NCBI GenBank assembly: GCA_016192825.1
Contig: JACPTK010000024.1
Coordinates: 27,678 to 91,677 of the forward strand
DNA length: 64,000 nt
Direction of reading: 5' to 3'
Source: Betaproteobacteria bacterium
GTDB taxonomy: Bacteria; Pseudomonadota; Gammaproteobacteria; Burkholderiales; SG8-41
Shown: positions 35,770 through 43,082 of the stretch, one piece after another
How positions within the stretch are numbered: position 1 is the first letter of the stretch
Layout of the letters: the number at the start of each line of letters is the position of its first letter
Position numbers and translations under genes: made by a program
Notes under the pieces: model-generated
Database searches by the model: none
Told to the model about the DNA's origin: nothing
Seen by the model: only the letters and a program-made list of their open reading frames with translations

Positions 35770-36118
35770 GCGCGCCCTCGATGCCCTTCCCGCGCTCCCG
35801 CGCGACGCGGAGGGGCCGGTGTTCCAGGCGCCGTGGCAGGCGCAGGCCTTCGCGATGGCGCTTTCGCTCCATGAGCGCGGGGCCTTCACGTGGCGCGAGT
35901 GGGCCGATGCGCTTGCCTCGGAGCTCGCCGCCACAGCCGCTCGCGGGGAGCCGGACGACGGCACGCGCTACTACGAGCACTGGCTCGCCGCGCTCGAAAA
36001 GCTCGTCGCCCGCAAGAAAATCATCACCGGGAACGAGCTGGCGCGGCGCGTGGACGAATGGGATGCCGCGGCGCGCGCGACGCCGCACGGCAAGCCGATC
36101 GAGCTGGGGAACGCATGA
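35747..36118 (+). CDS. Nitrile hydratase accessory (P14K/NhlE-like) protein
   Basis: 123 residues from ATG 35747, inside the end of the beta gene. It resembles the N-terminal half of NHase beta (PWQAQAFAMALSLHERGAFT, YYEHWLAALEKLVARK), as expected of the activator proteins that bind alpha subunit and deliver cobalt. The gene order alpha-beta-activator supports this. No amidase follows; the next features are a palindromic element and an HbpS-like gene. Confidence 0.88.
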   Translation: MTTLTPPERALDALPALPRDAEGPVFQAPWQAQAFAMALSLHERGAFTWREWADALASELAATAARGEPDDGTRYYEHWLAALEKLVARKKIITGNELARRVDEWDAAARATPHGKPIELGNA

Positions 36119-36161
36119 CGGTCAACCCCGGATTCGCCGTGCCTGCGCCAGCACTCGACGT

Positions 36162-36369
36162 CTAGCAGCCTGTCGGACTTACCAGTCGGGACAGGCTGCT
36201 AACAGCAAAACCGGCCGGATTTCCACAAGATATCGTTCAAATAGCCTCAACAGCCGCGTGAGCACGCACGTTTCTTCGTGGTTCGGGCCACTCAGTGGTG
36301 TTTTCGACCTCATTCCGGCGGCCGGTTTTGCATAAGGAGCTTGTCACATCGTAAGTCCGACAAGCTCCT
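36162..36369. repeat. CTAG-bounded palindromic element, full copy (core type 4)
   Basis: CTAG at 36162-36165; left hairpin TAGCAGCCTGTC ... GACAGGCTGCTA (36163-36201), inner inverted repeat GCAAAACCGGCCGG / CCGGCGGCCGGTTTTGC, right hairpin AGGAGCTTGTC ... GACAAGCTCCT (36335-36369). The core matches no other copy in the window. The right border reads CTGG. The GGGGAG that follows serves as ribosome-binding site for the next gene. Confidence 0.9.
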
Positions 36370-36382
36370 GGGGAGAATCAAC

Positions 36383-36892
36383 GTGAAAGCGAACGCGAGA
36401 TGGCTGTCGGGCGCGCTGTGCGCAATGGTGGTACTGGCCGCGGGGTCGGCGTTCGGCCAGGATGCGGCGTACGCGGTGAAGATGATGACGCCGGAGACCG
36501 CGCTGAAGGCGGCGCAAGCCGCGCTCAGAAAATGCCGCGACGACGGCTACCAGGTCACGGTCGCCGTAGTCGACCGCAGCGGCGTGACGCAAATCGTGCT
36601 GCGGGACCGCTTCGCCGGTCCGCATACCGTGGAAATGGCGGTGGACAAAGCCTGGACGGCGGTCAGCTTTCGCACGCCCACCGCGGAGCTGGCGAAGGCG
36701 ACCCTCCCCGGCTCGCCGCAGAGCGCCATCCGCAATCGCCCGCGCGTGGCCGCGGTAGCCGGCGGGCTCCTGATCGAGGGCGGCGGCTCGCTGGTGGGCG
36801 GCATCGGTGTCTCCGGCGCGCCGGGTGGAGAGCGAGACGACGTATGCGCCAGGGCGGGCATCGAGGCCGTCGGAGACAGCCTCGAGTTCTAG
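36383..36892 (+). CDS. HbpS/GlcG-family (DUF336) exported protein
   Basis: 169 residues from GTG 36383, with GGGGAGA six bases upstream. The signal peptide ends at SAFGQD. The domain shows the GlcG/HbpS pattern: ALRKCRDDGYQVTVAVVDRS, LRDRFAGPHTVEMAVDKAWT, VAGGLLIEGGGSLVGGIGVS and a late CARAGIEA. Members bind haem or corrinoid-like ligands or form octamers of unclear role. It lies exactly between two palindromic elements; its GTG is 14 bases after one and its TAG stop is within the CTAG of the next. Confidence 0.88.
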   Translation: MKANARWLSGALCAMVVLAAGSAFGQDAAYAVKMMTPETALKAAQAALRKCRDDGYQVTVAVVDRSGVTQIVLRDRFAGPHTVEMAVDKAWTAVSFRTPTAELAKATLPGSPQSAIRNRPRVAAVAGGLLIEGGGSLVGGIGVSGAPGGERDDVCARAGIEAVGDSLEF

Positions 36893-36974
36893 CAGCCTGT
36901 CGGACTTGGCGCCATCACCCGTGGGTGTGAATGCATGGGTAATCGCTCATGGTTACCGTCGAGCCGACAGGCTG
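36889..36974. repeat. CTAG-bounded short variant element, ~86 bp
   Basis: It starts CTAGCAGCCTGTCGGACTT, carries GTGTGAATGCATGGGTAATC in the middle and ends CGAGCCGACAGGCTG, so the termini CAGCCTGTCGG / CCGACAGGCTG are inverted repeats. It matches 42384-42470 in reverse and 18612 in part. Its TAG is the stop of the HbpS-like gene. From 36975 to 37195 no gene or structure was recognised. Confidence 0.8.
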
Positions 36975-37195
36975 AAATGGGGCATTTATTGGCCAATGGC
37001 GTGGCAGCATGATACGCATCGCTGCTGCGTCCGGCGTCCAGGGTCGTGGCACCGGCGCCTGAAAGTCCCTCGGCGCTGAAATTCGACTGGGACTTCGATT
37101 CCTTCACATCGCGCCTTCACGCGGCCGGCAAGCGTTGACGGGACCGCATTCCCGGTCCCGGACCGGCGTCGTTCCGTTCCCGGGCATCCGGTATA

Positions 37196-37405
37196 CTAGG
37201 AGCTTGTCGGACTTGGGTCCGACAAGCTCCTTAGGCAAAACCGCCCCGGATAAAAATGCGAAAGTGCCATCAAAAACCTGCCGAAACACCATCCGTACGC
37301 GTTTCCCGAGGTGAATCGATCGTGGAATTAAACGTTATTCAAAAAAATTGGGGCGGTTTTGCTTTTAGCAGCCTGTCGGACCATCAAAGTCCGACAGGCT
37401 GCTAG
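37196..37405. repeat. CTAG-bounded palindromic element, full copy (core type 3)
   Basis: CTAG at both ends (37196-37199, 37402-37405). It is in reverse orientation: AGGAGCTTGTCGGAC hairpin first, then GCAAAACCGCCCC, a core with AATGCGAAAGTGCCATCAAA, GGGGCGGTTTTGC and finally the TAGCAGCCTGTCGGAC hairpin. The core is shared with 38629-38742. It lies 45 bases before the Bug gene at 37451. Confidence 0.92.
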
Positions 37406-37450
37406 ATCGGGTCGTTTCGTCGCAACGAGAACAAGAGGGAGGAGAACGGT

Positions 37451-38461
37451 ATGGGCGCGAACTGCAACAGCACTCGTTTCGTCCGGATCGCCGCGCTGGT
37501 GATTGCGCCGCTGGTCGGCACGGCGGTCAACGCGGGCGCCGCGCGCGCGCAGGCGTGGCAGCCGGAGCGAGCAGTGGAGATCATCGTCGGCACCAGTCCA
37601 GGCGGCGGGCAGGACCGCTCGACCCGCTTCGTGCAAAAGCTGATCCAGGACAACAAGCTGGTGGCGGTGCCCACGGCGGTGGTCAACAAGCCGGGCGCCG
37701 GCAGCTCGATCGCCTACACCTACCTCAACCAGCAGGCGGGCAACGCGCACCACATCATGCTGCTGACCGTGCCGCTCCTCACCAACTACATCACCGGGAT
37801 CAGCCCGATCAGCCATGCGGACCTGACGCCGCTGTCCACGCTGTTCGACGACTACATCGTGGCCACAGTGACTCCGGATTCCCCGATCAAGAGCGCCAGC
37901 GACCTGATGGACCGGATCAAGAAGGATCCGTCTTCGGTCAGCGTCGGCATTCCCTCGATCACGGGCGGCGGTGGGCTCGCGATACTGCTCGCCGCGAAAG
38001 GGGCCGGCATCGACCCGAAGCAGGTGAAGACCGTGGTGTTCAAGTCGGGTGGGGATTCGGTGAGCGCGCTGCTTGGCGGGCATGTCGACGTGATGATGTC
38101 GACCACCGCGGCGCCGGTGGCCCAGCTGAAGGCCGGCAAGGTGCGCATACTCGGGATTGCTTCTCCCAAGCGGCTGCACGGGATGCTGGCGACCGTGCCG
38201 ACGTTGAGCGAGCAGGGCGTCAAGGTGGTGTTCTCCAACTGGCGCGGGATCGTCGGTCCGAAGGGCCTGTCCCCCGCGCAGATCGCCTACTGGGAAGGCG
38301 TCTTCGCCAGGCTGATCCAGATCGACGAGTTCAAGAAGGACGTCGAGCGGCGGTTCTGGGTGAGCAATTATCGCGACAGCGCCGGCATGGCCAGATTCCT
38401 CAAGGCCCAGCACGAGGTGCTGACCGGCCTGCTGCGCGATCTCGGGATGGCCAAGCGCTAG
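37451..38461 (+). CDS. Divergent TctC-type periplasmic receptor
   Basis: 336 residues from ATG 37451 with AGGGAGGAG upstream. The signal peptide ends at AARAQA. It is more distant from the other receptors here: the ligand loop is VGTSPGGGQDRSTRF and the middle block FKSGGDSVSALLGGHVDVMM replaces the usual YKG form. This is typical of the TctC-like subgroup that often serves true tripartite tricarboxylate transporters, yet no TctA or TctB genes adjoin. It is framed by palindromic elements on both sides, and its TAG stop belongs to the CTAG of the downstream one. Confidence 0.88.
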   Translation: MGANCNSTRFVRIAALVIAPLVGTAVNAGAARAQAWQPERAVEIIVGTSPGGGQDRSTRFVQKLIQDNKLVAVPTAVVNKPGAGSSIAYTYLNQQAGNAHHIMLLTVPLLTNYITGISPISHADLTPLSTLFDDYIVATVTPDSPIKSASDLMDRIKKDPSSVSVGIPSITGGGGLAILLAAKGAGIDPKQVKTVVFKSGGDSVSALLGGHVDVMMSTTAAPVAQLKAGKVRILGIASPKRLHGMLATVPTLSEQGVKVVFSNWRGIVGPKGLSPAQIAYWEGVFARLIQIDEFKKDVERRFWVSNYRDSAGMARFLKAQHEVLTGLLRDLGMAKR

Positions 38462-38630
38462 GAGTGTGTCGGGCTTTGCCCCGACACACTCCTTACGCAA
38501 AACCGCCCGCAGGAAAACGACAGCTTTGGATTCGAAATACCTGAATTCGCTGCTGTTCCTGCACTTCCTGGTGGCAAAAACACGCATTTCACTCCACTCT
38601 GTCGTAAGTCAGCGGGCGGTTTTGCATTTA
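38458..38630. repeat. CTAG-bounded palindromic element (core type 2), fused to the next copy
   Basis: Reverse-orientation copy of the 27475 element: CTAGGAGTGTGTCGGG hairpin, GCAAAACCGCCCGC, a core with CTTCCTGGTGGCAA and ACTCCACTCTGTCGTAAG, then GCGGGCGGTTTTGC and TTTA. The expected final TAGCAGCC hairpin is absent; sequence passes directly into a core-type-3 element at 38629. Its TAG is the stop of the receptor gene. Confidence 0.88.
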
Positions 38631-38742
38631 GGCAAGACCGCCCCGGGAAAAAATGCGAAAGTGCCATCAAAAAACCTGCTGAAACGCCATCCTTACGGGT
38701 TGCCCTAGCAGGCTGTCGGACCGTCAAAGTCCGACGGGCTGC
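38629..38742. repeat. Palindromic element, truncated copy (core type 3)
   Basis: It starts inside the element (GGCAAGACCGCCCCGG), keeps the core block AATGCGAAAGTGCCATCAAA shared with 37196, lacks the second inner repeat, and ends with the hairpin TAGCAGGCTGTCGGAC ... GTCCGACGGGCTGC (38706-38742). It was probably formed by recombination or a deletion between two adjacent elements. Confidence 0.85.
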
Positions 38743-38759
38743 CGCGTACCCGGGCCGCG

Positions 38760-39018
38760 TCAGGCCTTGCGCGCGCCGCGGAGGAACGTGTGGCCGACGG
38801 CGCGGTTCCCACCTCCTTGACGAGGCCGGCGACTGCGTCGAGATGCTGGTTGCGCAGGCAGTGACAGAGCGTCTCGTTTTCCACCGCGATCTTGGCCGCG
38901 CCGGCGGCGAGGTCGGCGCGCACGCAATGGTCCACCTCGTGGCGCGCGGCCGCGGCGGCGGCTGGGGGATTTCGAAAACGCCGAGGGCGAAAGTGTCCGG
39001 GTCCGCGCTGCGGGCCAT
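38760..39018 (-). pseudogene. Degraded open reading frame, family not recognised
   Basis: From ATG 39018 (GGAGA upstream) the sequence MARSADPDTFALGVFEIPQP is followed, in another frame, by the protein-like HEVDHCVRADLAAGAAKIAV and ENETLCHCLRNQHLDAV, and in a third frame by HTFLRGARKA and a stop at 38760. At least two frameshifts are needed to join these into one ~85-residue protein. The composition looks coding; no family is recognised. Confidence 0.4.
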
Positions 39019-39142
39019 GGGATCGTCTCCAGTGCGAATCTCGCGGTGACACTGCGTACGGCGGATGCTAGCATGCGCCGGTGTCGTGCTTGACGGGATC
39101 GTTGACGCGATTCCACGTTTTGAGAATCGGGAGAAGGTCACA

Positions 39143-39991
39143 GTGGGGACTCTGCACGGACAGGTGGCGATCATCACGGGCGGCACGCGCGGCATCGGAC
39201 GCGCCACGGCCGAGCTTTTCGCGGCACAGGGCGCGACGCTGGCGCTGTGCGCGCGCAGCCAGGAGGCATTGGACGAGGCGGCGAAGCAGATCTCCGGCGC
39301 GCACGGCATCAAGGTGTTCGGCAGGTCTGCCGACATACTCGATGCCACCGCGATGGCGGATTTTGTGAAACAGGTGACCGATCGCTACGGCCGCGTGGAC
39401 GTCCTGGTCAACAACGCCGGCGGATCGGAGCAGCGCCAGGCGGCGGGCTCGCGGCAGCAGGTCTACGCGGTGGATCCACTCGGCGGTTCGCCGCTGCCGC
39501 CGGGGCGCTTCGAGGAGATGGGCGACGAGGAGTTCCTGAACGCCTTCCGGCAGAAGGTACTCGCGCTCACCGTGACGATGCGGGCGGTGCTGCCGTGGAT
39601 GAAGCGGCAGAAAAACGGCTCGATCATCAACGTGGTCTCGATGAAGGGCAAGCAGCCGCCGCCCCGGGTCGTGAGCTCCTCGGTGGCCGCCGCCGCCGCG
39701 ATGAACCTGAGCAAGGCGCTCTCGTTCGAGGTCGCCGAGTACAACGTCCGGGTGAACGTCGTCGCCCTGGAAAGCATCGTGACTTCGCAGACGGAGAAAA
39801 GCCGGCAGCGCTGGGCGCCGGACAAGAGCATGGAGGAGTTCCTCGCCCCGCGCAACGTCCACATCCCGATGCACCGGCTCGGCCAGCCGGAGGAGGTCGC
39901 GCACGCGATCTACTGCCTGGCGGCGCCGCTCGGCGCCTACATCACGGGCCAGGTGCTGTGCGTGGACGGCGGCGGGCTGCGCAGCTGGTAG
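39143..39991 (+). CDS. SDR-family protein lacking the catalytic Tyr/Lys
   Basis: 282 residues from GTG 39143, with GGGAGAAGG six bases upstream. The cofactor-binding half is intact (GGTRGIGRATAELFA near residue 14, VNNAGG near 91). In the active-site helix, where SDRs have YxxxK, this protein reads SSSVAAAAAMNLSKAL, so Tyr and Lys are replaced by Ser and Ala. The preceding serine region reads NVVSMKGK. The C-terminal GQVLCVDGGG is normal. It is a full-length, undamaged frame, hence a divergent SDR that may bind NAD(P) without classical catalysis. The substrate is unknown. Confidence 0.85.
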   Translation: MGTLHGQVAIITGGTRGIGRATAELFAAQGATLALCARSQEALDEAAKQISGAHGIKVFGRSADILDATAMADFVKQVTDRYGRVDVLVNNAGGSEQRQAAGSRQQVYAVDPLGGSPLPPGRFEEMGDEEFLNAFRQKVLALTVTMRAVLPWMKRQKNGSIINVVSMKGKQPPPRVVSSSVAAAAAMNLSKALSFEVAEYNVRVNVVALESIVTSQTEKSRQRWAPDKSMEEFLAPRNVHIPMHRLGQPEEVAHAIYCLAAPLGAYITGQVLCVDGGGLRSW

Positions 39992-40016
39992 CCGCGCGGC
40001 GCCTGCCGCCATTCCG

Positions 40017-42296
40017 TCATCGCCTGCCGAGCACCGCGTTGAGCGCCGACCCGGCGCGGAACCAGCCGATGTGGTCGCTGGAGCAGGTGTGGCGGAGCCG
40101 CAGCGTTTCGCGCGTTCCGTCGGCGTGCCGCACGACGCAGTCAACGGGCTTGCCCGGGGCCAGACGAGCCAGCCCGACCAGGCTGATGCGATCGTCCTCG
40201 CGAATGCGGTGGTAGTGCGCCGGGTCTTCGAACGTCAGCGCCAGCAGTCCCTGCTTCTTGAGGTTGGATTCGTGTATGCGCGCGAAGCTGCGGGCGATGA
40301 CCGCCGCGCACCCCAGATACCGCGGTGACAGCGCGGCGTGCTCGCGGCTGCTGCCCTCGCCGTAGTTGGCATCGCCGATCGCGACCCACTTGCGCCTCGC
40401 GGACCGGTAGTGCCTCGCGATCCTGGCGACCGGCTGCGATTTCTGCCCGGACAGGACGTTCGTGACCTTGCCGGTCTCGCCGGTGTAGGCGTTCACGGCG
40501 CCCAGGAACAGATTGTCGCTGGACTTGTCGAGGTGGCCGCGGTAGCGCATCCAGACACCCGCCGGCGTGATCTGGTCGGTGGTGGTCTTGCCGCGGGTCT
40601 TGATGAGGACGGGCATGTCGGTGAAGTCGCCGCCGTCCCAGGCCGGCCACGGCTCGAGCAACTGCAGGCGCTCGCTGCGGGGATCGATCGCGAGCTCGGT
40701 GGCGCCACCCTCTTCCGGGGGCGCGATGTAGGAGCCGCCGCTGCCCGCGAATCCGGTCCGGGGGATCTCGGGTGCCGTGCGCGGCGGCTCGAGACGAAAC
40801 GACTTGCCGTCGGCACCGGTCAGGGAATCGGCCAGCGGATTGAACGAGAGCCTGCCCGCCAGCGCGAAGGCCGTGACGATCTCGGGGCTGGCGAGGAAGT
40901 TCACGGTCGCCGCCTGCCCGTCGTTGCGCCCCGGGAAGTTGCGGTTGTACGAAGACATGATCGTATTCGGGACGCCCTTGACCTCGCTGCCGCGGTGCCA
41001 CTGGCCAATACAGGGGCCGCAGGCGCTGGCCAGCACGATTCCGCCGATGTCCCGGAGCGAGTCCATCTGGCCGTCCCGCTCGATCGTGGCGCGTATCTGT
41101 TCCGAGCCGGGCGTCACCAGCAACGGCACGGCAGCCTTGATGCCGCGCGCCCTGGCCTGCTCCGCGATGTCCGCGGCGCGGCTCATGTCCTCGTACGACG
41201 AATTGGTGCAGCTGCCTATCAGGGCGACGGACAGGTTTACCGGCGCCGCAAAGCGATTTTCGCGCAATTCCGCGGCAAGCGCGGACACGGGACGGGCGCG
41301 GTCGGGCGAGTGGGGGCCGGTGACGTACGGTTCCAGCTTCGACAGGTCGATCTCGATGACGCGGTCGTAATGCCGCTCCGGATGGCTTTCGACCGGCTCG
41401 TCCGGCACGAGCAGGTGCTGGTACTGCTCGACGACCGGTATCAGCTCGCCGCGCCTGGTCGCCCCCAGGTAGCGGGTCATGCGTTCGTCGGCCGGGAACA
41501 AGGACGTCGTCGCGCCCAGTTCGGCGCCCATGTTCGCGATCGTTGCCTTGCCGGTCGCGCTGAGGGTGCGCGCGCCGGGGCCGATGTACTCGAGGATCGC
41601 GTGGGTGCCGCCGGTGACCGTGAGCAGGCCGGCCAGGTGGAGAATGACGTCCTTGGGGCTCGCCCAGCCGTTCAGCCGCCCGGTCAGGAACACGGCAATG
41701 TGGCGCGGATACAGCACTTCCCAGGGTAGCCCGGCCATGACCTCGGCGGCCTCCGCGCCGCCGACGCCGATCGCGCAGGCGCCGAGGCCGCCCGCGTTGG
41801 GCGTATGCGAATCGGTGCCGATGATCAGCTCGCCGGGAAAAGCATAGTTTTCCAGCACGACCTGGTGAACGATCCCGGCGCCCGGGGCCCAGAAGCCCGC
41901 GCCGTAGCGGGCGGCGGCGGTGCGCATGAAGTCGTAGATCTCGCGGTTCTGCTCGAGCGAGGCCCGCAGGTCCGCCTTGCCCTCCACCCGGGCCTGGATC
42001 AGGTGGTCGCAATGGATCGTCGTCGGGACCGCCACTTTCGTTCTGCCGGTCTGTATGAATTGCAACATGGCGGTCTGGCCCAGCACGTCGGGCAGCACGA
42101 CGCGGTCGGGACGGAGCAGCAGGTAGCTCGCGCCCGGCTCGAGCTCCTGGCGCGCGGCGTCGGCGAGGTGACCCAGAAGAACCTTGTCCGCCAGCGTCAG
42201 CGGCCCGCGGGCGCGGCGGCGAACCGTCTCGAGGTTGCGCGCCATCGTTTCGTAGATCGCGGCCGCCGCTTTGGCGGTCATTTCGACAACTGGCAT
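40017..42296 (-). CDS. Aconitate hydratase (mitochondrial-type AcnA-like)
   Basis: 759 residues, the length and pattern of the mitochondrial-type aconitases found in some bacteria. The [4Fe-4S] ligands are visible: GSCTNSSYEDM (about residue 362) and SACGPCIGQW (about 425-430). The active-site blocks IIGTDSHTPNAGGLG, the swivel-domain GDANYGEGSSREHAAL and IARSFARIHESNLKKQG are complete. It interconverts citrate and isocitrate; activity on other 2-hydroxytricarboxylates is possible. It converges with the SDR gene at 39143. A short palindromic element lies upstream of its start. Confidence 0.95.
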   Translation of the reverse strand: MPVVEMTAKAAAAIYETMARNLETVRRRARGPLTLADKVLLGHLADAARQELEPGASYLLLRPDRVVLPDVLGQTAMLQFIQTGRTKVAVPTTIHCDHLIQARVEGKADLRASLEQNREIYDFMRTAAARYGAGFWAPGAGIVHQVVLENYAFPGELIIGTDSHTPNAGGLGACAIGVGGAEAAEVMAGLPWEVLYPRHIAVFLTGRLNGWASPKDVILHLAGLLTVTGGTHAILEYIGPGARTLSATGKATIANMGAELGATTSLFPADERMTRYLGATRRGELIPVVEQYQHLLVPDEPVESHPERHYDRVIEIDLSKLEPYVTGPHSPDRARPVSALAAELRENRFAAPVNLSVALIGSCTNSSYEDMSRAADIAEQARARGIKAAVPLLVTPGSEQIRATIERDGQMDSLRDIGGIVLASACGPCIGQWHRGSEVKGVPNTIMSSYNRNFPGRNDGQAATVNFLASPEIVTAFALAGRLSFNPLADSLTGADGKSFRLEPPRTAPEIPRTGFAGSGGSYIAPPEEGGATELAIDPRSERLQLLEPWPAWDGGDFTDMPVLIKTRGKTTTDQITPAGVWMRYRGHLDKSSDNLFLGAVNAYTGETGKVTNVLSGQKSQPVARIARHYRSARRKWVAIGDANYGEGSSREHAALSPRYLGCAAVIARSFARIHESNLKKQGLLALTFEDPAHYHRIREDDRISLVGLARLAPGKPVDCVVRHADGTRETLRLRHTCSSDHIGWFRAGSALNAVLGRR

Positions 42297-42383
42297 GCTG
42301 TTTGATCGGCGAGTCTGTCCGGGCGCGGTTCGAGTATAAACTACGCCTTGATGACCGGTTACCTGCCCCGCACGCCACCCCCA

Positions 42384-42470
42384 ACAGCCTGTCGGCTCGA
42401 TCCTGGCCCGGAGCGATCACTCATGCGTTCACGCCGATCGTTCATCAAGGTAAGTCCGACAGGCTGCTAG
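42384..42470. repeat. CTAG-bounded short variant element, ~87 bp, reverse orientation
   Basis: Starts ACAGCCTGTCGGCTCGA and ends AAGTCCGACAGGCTGCTAG. In the complementary reading it carries GGCGTGAACGCATGAGTGAT, as in 36889 and 18612. CTAG is at the right end. It lies in the spacer between the aconitase start and a small plus-strand gene. Confidence 0.8.
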
Positions 42471-42479
42471 GGTCTTGAG

Positions 42480-42746
42480 ATGATCACGGAGAAAATCACG
42501 GTACGCGTCACCGAAACCAGGCAGACCCTCGACGTCGTGGTGTTCAGCAAGCGGGCCGAGGTGATCGAGGTCGTGATCGGCGAGGGCATCCACAACGTCA
42601 AGTGCGCGCTGACCCCGACCCGCAACGGGCTTGCATACGTCGGGACCGTGATGGGCCGGGAGATCGTCTACGAGCGCAGCCGCGAACAAGTCCAGGCCGA
42701 TATCGACAGGCTCAACCCGGTGTTGCGGAAGCCGACGCGGCGCTGA
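42480..42746 (+). CDS. Hypothetical protein, 88 residues
   Basis: ATG 42480 lies ten bases after the palindromic element. The sequence is predicted beta-rich (ITVRVTETRQTLDVVVFS, EVIEVVIGEGIHNVKCAL) with a helical, basic tail. No signal peptide or known motif is seen. It resembles small conserved betaproteobacterial proteins of unknown function, but I cannot name a family. The next 100 bases up to 42850 hold only a short degenerate direct repeat. Confidence 0.5.
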   Translation: MITEKITVRVTETRQTLDVVVFSKRAEVIEVVIGEGIHNVKCALTPTRNGLAYVGTVMGREIVYERSREQVQADIDRLNPVLRKPTRR

Positions 42747-42850
42747 AAGCCAAGGCAGAAGGCAGATTTAAAAAGACTCAAATCACGGCCCGCGAGTCAC
42801 GGGTCACTGCGCAGCAAGCGCCTCACATCAACCATCACCAGACCGTGAAA

Positions 42851-43069
42851 ATGCTGGAACTCAACAACAAAGTCGCCTTTGTCGCGGGCGCGGGCACCGT
42901 CGGCCCCGGCTGGGGCAACGGCACGGCGGCCGCGGTGCCGATCGGGCGCATGGGCGACGCGTGGGTCGTCGCGAATGCGGTACTATTCCTGGCCTCGGAC
43001 GAGGCGCGCTATATCACCGCCATGTATCCGGTCGTTGACGGCGTGCTGACCGCGGCGCGGCCAGGCTGA
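42851..43069 (+). pseudogene. SDR gene with a large internal deletion
   Basis: 72 residues in one open frame. The first ~28 (LNNKVAFVAGAGTVGPGWGN) are the N-terminal cofactor loop of an SDR, the remaining ~44 (IGRMGDAWVVANAVLFLASD, then YITAMYPVVDGVL) are the C-terminal end. The ~180 residues between them, including NNAG and YxxxK, are absent. The reading frame survived the deletion, so a short fusion could be made, but it cannot be an SDR enzyme. Confidence 0.8.
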
Positions 43070-43082
43070 CCTGTGACGGGAT

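Noticed and set aside
40338..41729. A 463-residue plus-strand frame and a 759-residue second minus-strand frame in the same region
   Set aside because: Both are shadows of the aconitase gene; the Arg/Gly/Asp-rich translations lack domains.
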